Below are positions 26,210-33,125 of a stretch of 64,000 nucleotides of DNA, piece after piece. Under the pieces are notes generated by a model, which had not been told where the DNA came from, made no database searches, and saw only the letters and a list, made by a program, of their open reading frames with translations. Source of the DNA: an uncultured Acetatifactor sp. (GTDB lineage: Bacteria > Bacillota > Clostridia > Lachnospirales > Lachnospiraceae); the NCBI GenBank assembly GCA_947625675.1, contig CANQPH010000011.1, forward strand, positions 1-64,000, read 5' to 3'. The position numbers and the translations under genes were made by a program. Every line of letters begins with the position of its first letter. Position 1 is the stretch's first letter.

Positions 26210-27592
26210 TTAGCGGATGCACAGGCTGTCCGTCATCACGCACCTTCTGCTCTTGGTAAAGCTCTTGGCGCTGGTCAGGCCCTCTCCGGTCCTGCTGGCG
26301 ATGGTAAAAGTGCAGTACCCCTCTCCCCCAAAGCCCAGGGCGGAATAGGAAGGTCCGTTTTTCACCAGGATGGCGGTGTCGATGGCCTTGGCATACTTGG
26401 TGATGTTGTCAATGTTCTTGGAATGAATATGGGCGGAATGGCGGTTGCCATGCTCCAGCCAGACCGCTTTCTCCACCGCATCATCGAAATCCTTGGCCCG
26501 GACCACGCCCAGGATGGGCATCATCAGTTCCTCGGAGATCAGGGGATGCTCTTTTTCTCCCTCAAACACGATGCAGCGGATATTGTCGGGCACCGTCACG
26601 CCGATCATGCCCAGCAAAGTCTTGGCATCCCGGCCCACGCATTTCCTGTTCAGGCCCTTGGGGGTCAGCACCGTCGCCACCAGTTTGTCCTGCTCCTCCT
26701 TGGAAGCCAGATAGCAGCCCTGCTCCGTCACCATGTAATGCATCAGCTCGTCCAGGATGGAGGACACGGCCACGACCTCTTTCTCCGCAATGCAGGGGAG
26801 GTTGTTGTCAAAAGTACAGCCATTGACGATGTCCCCGGCCGCCTTGCGCACGTCCGCCGTCTCGTCCACCAGGGCCGGAGGGTTGCCCGCCCCTGCGCCG
26901 ATGCCCCTCTTGCCGGAGGAAAGCACCGCCGTCACCACGCCGGGACCGCCGGTGGCCACCAGAAGGGGAATGTCCTTGTGTTTCATCATAATGTCGCTGG
27001 TGGCCAGGGTGGGATTTTCCACGGTGCAGGCCACGTTGTCCGGGCCGCCCGCCGCCAGGGAAGCTTCATTGATCATATTGATGGCGTAGATCGTGGTCTT
27101 GATGGCCTGGGGGTGGGGGTTGAACACCACCGTGTTGCCCGCTGCGATCATGCCGATGGAATTGCACAGCACCGTCTCACTGGGATTGGTGCAGGGAGTG
27201 ATGGCGCCGATCACGCCGAAGGGCCCCATTTCGATCAGGGTCAGTCCCCGGTCTCCGGACCAGGCCGTGGTGGTGATGTCCTCCGTGCCCGGCGTCTTCT
27301 CCGCCACCAGGATGTGCTTCAGGATCTTGTGCCCCACGTTGCCCATGCCGGTCTCCTGAACCCCCATGCGGGCCAGGGTCTCCGCCTGCTGTTTGGTCAT
27401 CTCCCGGATATTGGAGACGATCTTCTCCCGCTGGTCCATGGACATGTTCCGGATCACGGCCTGGGAAGCCTTCGCCGCCGCAATGGCGTCATTCATATCC
27501 GTGAAGATGCCGTGCTTGCCGGAAGGACTTTCCGCAATCTGAAGCTTGGCGATCACTTCTTTTACAATATCATTCACCATTTGCTCGTTCAT
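26210..27592 (-). CDS. pduP: CoA-acylating propionaldehyde dehydrogenase
   Basis: 460 residues. It oxidises propionaldehyde with CoA and NAD to propionyl-CoA. Aldehyde dehydrogenase features are GPFGVIGAITPCTNPSE, ATGGPGVV and the catalytic cysteine in TFDNNLPCIAEKE. The N-terminus NEQMVNDIVKEVIAKLQ is a typical encapsulation helix. The start at 27592 is used because the hairpin/SD element (27593-27625) supplies GCGAGG just upstream; the apparent MRGN extension is part of that element. Confidence 0.94.
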   Translation of the reverse strand: MNEQMVNDIVKEVIAKLQIAESPSGKHGIFTDMNDAIAAAKASQAVIRNMSMDQREKIVSNIREMTKQQAETLARMGVQETGMGNVGHKILKHILVAEKTPGTEDITTTAWSGDRGLTLIEMGPFGVIGAITPCTNPSETVLCNSIGMIAAGNTVVFNPHPQAIKTTIYAINMINEASLAAGGPDNVACTVENPTLATSDIMMKHKDIPLLVATGGPGVVTAVLSSGKRGIGAGAGNPPALVDETADVRKAAGDIVNGCTFDNNLPCIAEKEVVAVSSILDELMHYMVTEQGCYLASKEEQDKLVATVLTPKGLNRKCVGRDAKTLLGMIGVTVPDNIRCIVFEGEKEHPLISEELMMPILGVVRAKDFDDAVEKAVWLEHGNRHSAHIHSKNIDNITKYAKAIDTAILVKNGPSYSALGFGGEGYCTFTIASRTGEGLTSAKSFTKSRRCVMTDSLCIR

Positions 27593-27625
27593 GTTTCCTC
27601 GCATTCTGCCGCCGATCAGGCGGCA
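27593..27625 (-). repeat. Hairpin/SD leader element, copy 2 (pduP)
   Basis: TGCCGCC (complement of 27619-27625)-loop-GGCGGCA, then GAATGCGAGGAAAC and the pduP ATG. Same element as at 10692-10724. Confidence 0.8.
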
Positions 27626-27639
27626 ATTCCATTTCTGTC

Positions 27640-28281
27640 CTATTTCTGCCCCGTCATTTCCAAAAACGCATCCTCTGCGAAATGGGCCAGGTAAGTGTCC
27701 TGTTCGGCGCTGCCGCCGCTGACCCCGAAGGCCCCGATCAACTTTCCGTTCAGCCGCAGGGGCACCCCGCCGCCGAAGATCACGATCTTGCCCTGATTGG
27801 TAAACTGGATACCGTACAGGGGGCCGCCGGGCTGGCTCAACTTGCCCAGCTCCTCGGTGCTCATCTGAAAGGCGACGGCCGTAAAGGTCTTGTTCAGGGC
27901 CACGTCATAGCTTCCCATGTAAGCGCCGTCCATACAGTGCACCGCCACGGGCCTGCCAGCGGCGTCCGCCACGGCGGTGACCACCCGCATCCCCATCTCC
28001 CGGGCCTTGTCTTCCACTTTTTTCATCAGAGCCTCTGCAAAATCCAGAGTCACGGAGCCGACTTCACGGGCGGCCTGCCCGCCGGGGATTTCCCCCGGAT
28101 GGGTTCCCGGATCCGTTTCCGGGTTCTTCGCCGATTCCTTTTCCCGCAGTTCTTTTCCTCGCAGTTCCTTTTCCTGCAGTTCTTTTTCCGGCGCTTCCTT
28201 TTCCCGGTTCTCAGCCATCCCCCGGTAACGCTCCAGTACGGAACTGACGATTTGGGCAACCTCTGCTTTTTCCATTTTCAT
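27640..28281 (-). CDS. GlcG/HbpS (PduO C-terminal-like) domain protein
   Basis: 213 residues. An N-terminal helix (EKAEVAQIVSSVLERY) resembles encapsulation peptides; a Glu/Lys repeat linker follows (EKELQEKELRGKELREKE); then a GlcG/HbpS domain about 75-213 (ALMKKVEDKAREMGMRVVTAVADAAGRPVA, FGGGVPL, IGAFGVSGG). Such domains occur in many microcompartment loci, and some bind heme or cobalamin-related ligands; the role here is unknown. Weak SD. Confidence 0.88.
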   Translation of the reverse strand: MKMEKAEVAQIVSSVLERYRGMAENREKEAPEKELQEKELRGKELREKESAKNPETDPGTHPGEIPGGQAAREVGSVTLDFAEALMKKVEDKAREMGMRVVTAVADAAGRPVAVHCMDGAYMGSYDVALNKTFTAVAFQMSTEELGKLSQPGGPLYGIQFTNQGKIVIFGGGVPLRLNGKLIGAFGVSGGSAEQDTYLAHFAEDAFLEMTGQK

Positions 28282-28288
28282 AGGCTTC

Positions 28289-29101
28289 TTATTTCATGCC
28301 CAGCTGCGCCAGAACCTGCTTGGTGATCTCTGCGATCAATTCAGGAGAAGCGCTCTTGGGATCGGAATTCACGGAACCGGTGCAGGCACCGCCGCCGCAG
28401 TTGTGGCAGTTCTTGCCGTCCTTGTTCAGGCACAGATTGGCGGGATGCTTGCCGGGAAGGCCGAACTGACGTCTGATCTCATACAGACGCTCCACCGTGG
28501 CCTTGTCGAACTCCTTGGGGCCGCCCAGCATCTTGGACTTGTACAGCAATTCCGCATAGAATTCCACGGATTCCATCTTGTGATATGCGGAAAGCAGATC
28601 CACGGACCAGGTCAGGGCCCCGTGGCTCTCCAGCAGCACCGCATCATAATAAGGAAGATATTTTTCCACGTTGTCGGGAATCTCCATGGTGGAGGGAGTG
28701 CCGTACTCCGCAATGGGCACGCAGCCCAGGGCGATGACCGCTTCCGGCATGATGGGCTGGGTCAGGGGAATGCCCGCAATGGCGAAAGCGGTGGCAAAGG
28801 TGGGATGGGCATGGACCACGGCTCCCACGTCCGGCCTCTTCTCGTAGACCCTCATGTGCATCTTGATCTCGCTGGAGGGCTTGAAGCCTTTGTTGGCCTG
28901 GAGCACGTTACCCTTCTCATCCACCTTGCAGATGTACTCCGGGGTCATAAAGCCCTTGGACACGCCGGTAGGGGTGCACAGGAATTCATGGTCGTTGAGC
29001 TTCACGGAAATGTTGCCGTCATTGGCCGCCACCATGTTCCTGTTGTAGATGCGTTTGCCGATCTCACAAATCTGTTGCTTCAATTCATACTCTTTTGCCA
29101 T
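28289..29101 (-). CDS. fucA: Class II aldolase, L-fuculose/L-rhamnulose-1-phosphate type
   Basis: 270 residues. It cleaves L-fuculose-1-P or L-rhamnulose-1-P to DHAP and L-lactaldehyde, the entry step of GRM5-type compartments. AANDGNIS, TPTGVSKG, the zinc ligands HAHPTF and the distal LLESHGAL are seen. A linker with CHNCGGGAC leads to a C-terminal helix, SPELIAEITKQVLAQLGM, which looks like an encapsulation peptide. It is the first gene after the promoter at 29164-29192; SD AAAGGAGG. Confidence 0.93.
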   Translation of the reverse strand: MAKEYELKQQICEIGKRIYNRNMVAANDGNISVKLNDHEFLCTPTGVSKGFMTPEYICKVDEKGNVLQANKGFKPSSEIKMHMRVYEKRPDVGAVVHAHPTFATAFAIAGIPLTQPIMPEAVIALGCVPIAEYGTPSTMEIPDNVEKYLPYYDAVLLESHGALTWSVDLLSAYHKMESVEFYAELLYKSKMLGGPKEFDKATVERLYEIRRQFGLPGKHPANLCLNKDGKNCHNCGGGACTGSVNSDPKSASPELIAEITKQVLAQLGMK

Positions 29102-29163
29102 TCAAAAATATCCTCCTTTATGACTTAAGCTTTGAATTTCTACTTTTTGTTGCTTTTTAATGT

Positions 29164-29192
29164 ATTATAACTCCAAATTCCACAAGAGTCAA
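29164..29192 (-). promoter_or_regulatory. Promoter of the fucA-to-shell operon
   Basis: TTGACT (29187-29192), a 17-bp spacer and TATAAT (29164-29169) on the minus strand, immediately after the EutP/PduV stop codon. It is well placed to drive all genes from fucA to the DeoR regulator. Confidence 0.85.
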
Positions 29193-29196
29193 CATA

Positions 29197-29697
29197 TTAA
29201 TGTGATTTTTTGTGGTTTTTCGAGGGCTTTTCTGTGGTTTTTGGGGTGTCCTCCCAAGGCATCACGTCCCCGGGCTCCCGCAGATACTCCAGAATGTCCG
29301 CTACCCCTTCCCCGGCCTTGGAGTCCACGAAAAAAATGGTCTTGCAGCCCGCCAGACGAAGCCACCTGGCGCTGCGCTCCGGATCCGCCCCCCGCTCATC
29401 GATCTTGGTCACGATCCCGATGACGTCCCGGTTGCACATACAGGTGATGCAGGGCGGATACAGGGAAAAGGGCTCCGTGGCGGATAAAAGCAGTCCCACC
29501 ACCTGGGCTTCGTAGGTATACAGGGCCAGAGCGTGCCCCAGGGTATGGGTCTGCAGATACTCTCCCGGCGTATCGATGATCACATCGAAATTATTGACGT
29601 ACTGCGTCTTGTGATAAGTGATCTCCCGGCCCTTCATGGCCTGGGTCAATGTGGTCTTGCCGCATTCGCTGCGGCCCATGAAAATGATCTTTTTCAT
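29197..29697 (-). CDS. EutP/PduV-family small GTPase-like protein
   Basis: 166 residues. P-loop IIFMGRSECGKTTL (residues 4-17), switch region VIIDTPGEYLQ and NKxD-like TKIDERGAD. EutP/PduV proteins accompany microcompartments; PduV has been linked to movement or positioning of the organelle, and EutP to acetate-kinase activity in one lineage. The last 13 codons contain the TGTGGTTTTT repeats of the downstream promoter region. Confidence 0.9.
   Translation of the reverse strand: MKKIIFMGRSECGKTTLTQAMKGREITYHKTQYVNNFDVIIDTPGEYLQTHTLGHALALYTYEAQVVGLLLSATEPFSLYPPCITCMCNRDVIGIVTKIDERGADPERSARWLRLAGCKTIFFVDSKAGEGVADILEYLREPGDVMPWEDTPKTTEKPSKNHKKSH
29201..29242 (-). promoter_or_regulatory. TGTGRTTTTT repeats upstream of the fucA promoter
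   Basis: Plus-strand copies at 29201-29210 (TGTGATTTTT), 29211-29220 and 29233-29242 (both TGTGGTTTTT), upstream of the -35 on the minus strand. Similar copies precede the dehydratase promoter. They lie inside the 3' end of the EutP/PduV coding sequence. A shared operator is inferred. Confidence 0.5.
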
Positions 29698-30094
29698 ACC
29701 AGCCGAGCACTCCCTTTTTCTTCACGATGCGTCCTGCGGAAGTCTCCAGGATCAGGGACAGCTCCTCGCCTTCCGCCACCTCCAGCTCCGCATCGGAATA
29801 ATCCTCGCAATAGGTCCTGCCGTCCCGATGATACAAGAAGCTCGCCGGAGCCAGGAATTCCCTGCCGGAGCTTCTGTGCCGAAGATGCACCATGTCCCCC
29901 GGCCCCTCTTTCGGGGTTTCCAGCACCTCCACCTCCGCATCCGTATATTGCAGGAACACGCCAGCTTCCTTGGCCGCCTGGGCCCTGGGTGCCCGGAAAA
30001 TGGGATAATCGTCATAGGCTTCAAAATCCGCCCCTTCCATGGAAAGGGCGCTTCCCGGCAGGATCAAGGCGTTCAGTTGGGCTCCCACCTTCAA
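29591..30094 (-). CDS. Unrecognised protein, possibly frameshifted at its end
   Basis: Up to 167 residues from a TTG start with GGAAGAG upstream. The first 135 residues look like real protein (LNALILPGSALSMEGADFE, DAELEVAEGEELSLILE); the last 30 overlap the EutP/PduV gene by 107 bp in another frame and look like noise. One frame away, the sequence would end in ATGA at the EutP/PduV start, so a 1-nt slip in the A run near 29718 may have occurred. It also overlaps the end of the metallophosphoesterase fragment. No family recognised. Confidence 0.45.
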   Translation of the reverse strand: MKVGAQLNALILPGSALSMEGADFEAYDDYPIFRAPRAQAAKEAGVFLQYTDAEVEVLETPKEGPGDMVHLRHRSSGREFLAPASFLYHRDGRTYCEDYSDAELEVAEGEELSLILETSAGRIVKKKGVLGWYEKDHFHGPQRMRQDHIDPGHEGPGDHLSQDAVRQ

Positions 30095-30467
30095 TGCCCA
30101 GCTCTTCCAGCATGTCCAAAAACAATCCCTTTTTCCAGACTTTGGCGATCCACCGGGTGACGTTCAGGAACCTCTGTCCCGCTCCGGGAGCGTCATCCAT
30201 CAGATGCCGGATCCGGCCATAATCCACATTTCCCATGGAAGTATGGACATCGTACCCTTCTTTTTGCAGATTTTGCAGAAGGCGCACGGTTTTCAGGCTC
30301 TCCGGCCCTTTTTCTATCACGTCTCCCACCACGATCAGGGTGTCCTTCCTGGAAAAGGAAAGCTTCCTGAGCAATCCCTCCAGATAGCGCCCATAGCCGT
30401 GGATGTCGCTGACCGCAATCAGCCGGCCATCAGGATTCGGGACAATGTTTTTCACCGTCAGTTTCAT
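30021..30467 (-). pseudogene. Metallophosphoesterase, N-terminal half only
   Basis: 148 residues from an ATG with SD GGAGG. LIAVSDIHGYGRYLEGLL and VVGDVIEKGPES are the first two Calcineurin-like phosphoesterase motifs; a GNVDYGR-type GNH motif follows. The sequence then departs from the fold after LDMLEELGIE and stops, so the second half with the remaining metal-binding histidines is missing. It is probably a remnant fused to the next reading frame by a deletion. Confidence 0.6.
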
Positions 30468-31101
30468 CAGCACCTCCAAGGGATCTGCGCCGTTCATAGA
30501 ATTCGCAAGTGTACTCCTCTCCGTTCCGGGGATCCGTCCGGCCTTCCGAATGGGTGTATCGGAACCCGCAGGAAAGCTGCAGGGCCCGGGAGGCCGCATT
30601 GGCGGACCGGCAGGAGCAGATCAGCCGCTCCGCCCCCAGTTCTTCAAAACAATACTCTGCCAGAGCGTTTAACACCTGTTTGCCATATCCCTTCCCCACG
30701 AAAGCGGGGCCGATGGCGATTCCGGTGTCCTCATAGGTTTTTGCATCCAGCCGAAGGAGGCCGGCGAAGCCGATGGCTTCCCAGGCTTCATCCCGTATGC
30801 CCTTTTTGCAGGCCTCAGCCATGTCAGCCGCATTTGCCGTATCAAGCGGCGCATCCGTCCTCTCCGCAAACTCCCATGATTTTCTTTTGTATATGAACCA
30901 CGCCAGCCCGCTTTCCTCCTGATGCTTCAGGCTCTTCCGCATCCGCTCCTTTGCCTCGTCCTCCGAGCGGACGGGCTTCCACAGCATATATTTTGCGCTT
31001 TCCTCATGGCTCCACAGATTGGCATACATATCCTTCCAGTCTTCAAAGACCCCCTGCTTTAAGATCAGATCCTTTGTATGCAATGTCCTATTTTCTTTCA
31101 T
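30430..31101 (-). CDS. GNAT-family N-acetyltransferase (RimJ/RimL type)
   Basis: 223 residues. LILKQGVFEDWKDMYANLWSH at the start, TGIAIGPAFVGKGYGKQVL (acetyl-CoA loop Q/RxxGxG/A as VGKGYG) and a conserved C-terminal GFRYTHSEGR. It acetylates an unknown amino group. The first residues are repeated in a decayed fragment at 31739-31846 on the other side of the toxin-antitoxin pair, which suggests a duplication round the insertion. Confidence 0.85.
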   Translation of the reverse strand: MKENRTLHTKDLILKQGVFEDWKDMYANLWSHEESAKYMLWKPVRSEDEAKERMRKSLKHQEESGLAWFIYKRKSWEFAERTDAPLDTANAADMAEACKKGIRDEAWEAIGFAGLLRLDAKTYEDTGIAIGPAFVGKGYGKQVLNALAEYCFEELGAERLICSCRSANAASRALQLSCGFRYTHSEGRTDPRNGEEYTCEFYERRRSLGGADETDGEKHCPES

Positions 31102-31111
31102 CCAACTGCCT

Positions 31112-31450
31112 TTACCTTAAATATTCATCCAATTCCTTTTTCAATAAAGGTAAATCTTCTTTGATTGTTTCCCAGACAATTTTCATTTCTACGCCTGCAT
31201 AACCATGTACAATGCGATTGCGCATCCCATATATCTGTTTCCATGGTATCGTTGTAATCTGTTCCTTTGTCTCATCACTTAAGGAAGATTTTGCTAATTC
31301 TCCAATTTGCATGAGATTGAATACGCACGCTTCCGCCCTCATAGCATTTTCCTGAAATTCTGCCAGGCTGTAACAGTCCTTGCAATAAGTCAAAACAGAC
31401 TGTATGTGCTCATATATTTTCTCTATGATCTGTCTGTCCTTATCATTCAT
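31112..31450 (-). CDS. HepT-like HEPN ribonuclease toxin
   Basis: 112 residues, all helical, with the HEPN motif RNRIVHGY (RX4HXY). HepT proteins cleave RNA or tRNA ends and are neutralised by tyrosine AMPylation by MntA-type partners. It overlaps the upstream mntA-type gene by 8 bp, the usual antitoxin-first order. The pair is more A+T-rich than its neighbours. Confidence 0.88.
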   Translation of the reverse strand: MNDKDRQIIEKIYEHIQSVLTYCKDCYSLAEFQENAMRAEACVFNLMQIGELAKSSLSDETKEQITTIPWKQIYGMRNRIVHGYAGVEMKIVWETIKEDLPLLKKELDEYLR

Positions 31451-31742
31451 AAATAACCACTCCGCTTCTCCTGATCTCCCGGTCAACAGGCGATTCCGGC
31501 ACAATTTCCGAAATATCCAATAAATCCACATGTTTATCCAATGAGTTTACCACATCTTCCAAAAGACCAAAAAAAGCCAGTCCCCTTAACCCACTGTCAA
31601 CAAGGATATCCACATCGCTTTGCTCCCTGGCAGTTCCTTTTCCATAGGAGCCAAACAAAACCGCCCTGCGCACATTATGCTCACGGAACACTGGGATTAA
31701 AATCTGTTTTATCTGTTCAGGTGTATAAATCTGCTTATTCAT
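31443..31742 (-). CDS. MntA-like minimal nucleotidyltransferase antitoxin
   Basis: 99 residues. VLFGSYGKGTAREQSDVDIL gives the GSx10DxD nucleotidyltransferase signature. In characterised pairs this enzyme AMPylates the HepT tyrosine. The ATG at 31742 overlaps the stop of the decayed GNAT fragment; a GTG three codons upstream is possible. SD GGGTGG. Confidence 0.88.
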   Translation of the reverse strand: MNKQIYTPEQIKQILIPVFREHNVRRAVLFGSYGKGTAREQSDVDILVDSGLRGLAFFGLLEDVVNSLDKHVDLLDISEIVPESPVDREIRRSGVVIYE

Positions 31743-31846
31743 ATTGACCACCCAATCATCTCCATTTTTCCAAAACTCATCATATCAAGGACTTTCCAAT
31801 TCTCCAAAACACCCTGCTTCAGGATCAGGTCATTTGTCAATTTCAT
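31739..31846 (-). pseudogene. Fragment of a GNAT gene (duplicate N-terminus)
   Basis: 35 codons beginning MKLTNDLILKQGVLENWK, clearly related to the N-terminus of the GNAT at 30430-31101 (LILKQGVFEDWK), then decaying to a stop that overlaps the antitoxin ATG. It marks the left-hand border (in transcription order) of the toxin-antitoxin insertion. Confidence 0.7.
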
Positions 31847-31870
31847 CCTAATATCATCCCCGATAAGTTC

Positions 31871-32236
31871 TTAGGTTTTCGTGATCCCGCACACCGTATA
31901 GCCCAAGGTGCTCTGCACGTAATTTAAAATGGCATTTACGGCGGATTCCACCTCGGAAACGCTGCCGGTGATGATCAGAGAGCCGCTGAAGCGATCCACG
32001 AAACCCAATTCCGCACCGGAGGATTTCACCGCAATATCCGCAATGATGATGGCGGTCTCCGCCGGGGTGACGGTCAGCACGCCGATGGCGGATTTGGAAT
32101 ATTCCACCCTGGGGTCCAGCCCCAGCTTTTCATAGAGAATGGGATCCGGGTTGGCGATGATGTGGGCCAGGGTGATCTCCCGGCCGGGCACCAACTCCTG
32201 CACGATTCTCTGTTTGCTTTCATCCATCTGCGCCAT
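31871..32236 (-). CDS. Permuted BMC-H shell protein (EutS/PduU-like)
   Basis: 121 residues. The order is permuted: an N-terminal strand pair KQRIVQELVPGREITLAHIIANP comes before the BMC core (IGVLTVTPAETAIIIADIAV, GSLIITGSVSEVESAV). This matches EutS/PduU hexamers, whose N-termini form a small barrel over the pore. SD GGAGG 7 nt from the ATG. It follows the activase by 3 bp. Confidence 0.92.
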   Translation of the reverse strand: MAQMDESKQRIVQELVPGREITLAHIIANPDPILYEKLGLDPRVEYSKSAIGVLTVTPAETAIIIADIAVKSSGAELGFVDRFSGSLIITGSVSEVESAVNAILNYVQSTLGYTVCGITKT

Positions 32237-32239
32237 CCG

Positions 32240-33031
32240 TCAGCCTCCAATCTGGCATTTCAGCCTGCTGCTCTCCTGCACCACCCGCTTCAGCATCTCC
32301 ATGTGCTCGTTCGTGGGCGGCAAAATATCCTTCATCAAATAGTCTCTTCCCAAGCCTTCGTATTTATCCTGCCCCAGCCTGTGATAGGGCAGAAGATGAA
32401 TCTGCCGCACTCCCGGCAGTTTGTCCGCAAACCGGGCGATTTCCCGGATTTCCTCCGGGGTATCGTTGAAAGTAGGGATCACCGGCACCCGGATGATCAG
32501 CTCCGTCCGGCCGGAGGCCGCCACCTTCCTGGCGTTCTCCAGCATCAGGCCATTTTCCCTGCCGGTGAATTCCTTGTGCTTCCGAGGATCCATATGCTTG
32601 ATATCCATCAGGTACTGATCCAGATAGGGCAGGATGCTCTCGATCACTTCATATTTGGCGCAGGCCATGCTTTCCAGAGCCGTAGGAATTCCCGTGGCCC
32701 GGGCTGCATGAAGAAGGTCTCTGGCGAATTCCGGCTGGCAGAGGCTTTCTCCCCCGGACAGGGTCAATCCCCCGCCGCTGCGGCGGTAATAGGGTCTGTC
32801 CTTTTCCACCGTCTCCATGACCTCCCCCACCGTCACATCCCGGCCGATGATCTTGGGCTTCCCCTGGACCATCATGGTCTGGATCCCGTACTCCTGAGAT
32901 TCCGGATTGCAGCACCACCTACAGCGCAGCACGCAGCCCTTCAAGAACACGATGGTGCGGATCCCGGTCCCGTCATGGATGGAATATCTCTGTATGTCAA
33001 AAATCCGGCCTTTTGTCTGTAAATAATCCAT
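32240..33031 (-). CDS. Glycyl radical enzyme activase (radical SAM)
   Basis: 263 residues. It installs the glycyl radical on the adjacent dehydratase using SAM. The radical SAM cluster motif is C33-VLR-C37-RW-C40, followed by SGGGLTLSGGESL. The extra ferredoxin-like domain with two further clusters, present in many glycerol and choline activases, is absent, as in PflA-like short activases. The start at 33031 follows the hairpin/SD element; the MRGT extension upstream belongs to that element. Confidence 0.93.
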   Translation of the reverse strand: MDYLQTKGRIFDIQRYSIHDGTGIRTIVFLKGCVLRCRWCCNPESQEYGIQTMMVQGKPKIIGRDVTVGEVMETVEKDRPYYRRSGGGLTLSGGESLCQPEFARDLLHAARATGIPTALESMACAKYEVIESILPYLDQYLMDIKHMDPRKHKEFTGRENGLMLENARKVAASGRTELIIRVPVIPTFNDTPEEIREIARFADKLPGVRQIHLLPYHRLGQDKYEGLGRDYLMKDILPPTNEHMEMLKRVVQESSRLKCQIGG

Positions 33032-33064
33032 AGTTCCTCGCATTCTGCCGTCGATTGGGCGGCA
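33032..33064 (-). repeat. Hairpin/SD leader element, copy 3 (activase)
   Basis: TGCCGCC-CAATC-GACGGCA on the minus strand (one G-U pair in the stem), then GAATGCGAGGAACT and the activase ATG. Confidence 0.78.
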
Positions 33065-33125
33065 TTACCGTCGGCCCGACAGGCCTTTCCGTCCCATCCC
33101 GGGCGAAAAAACCTTCCTCCCCCGC

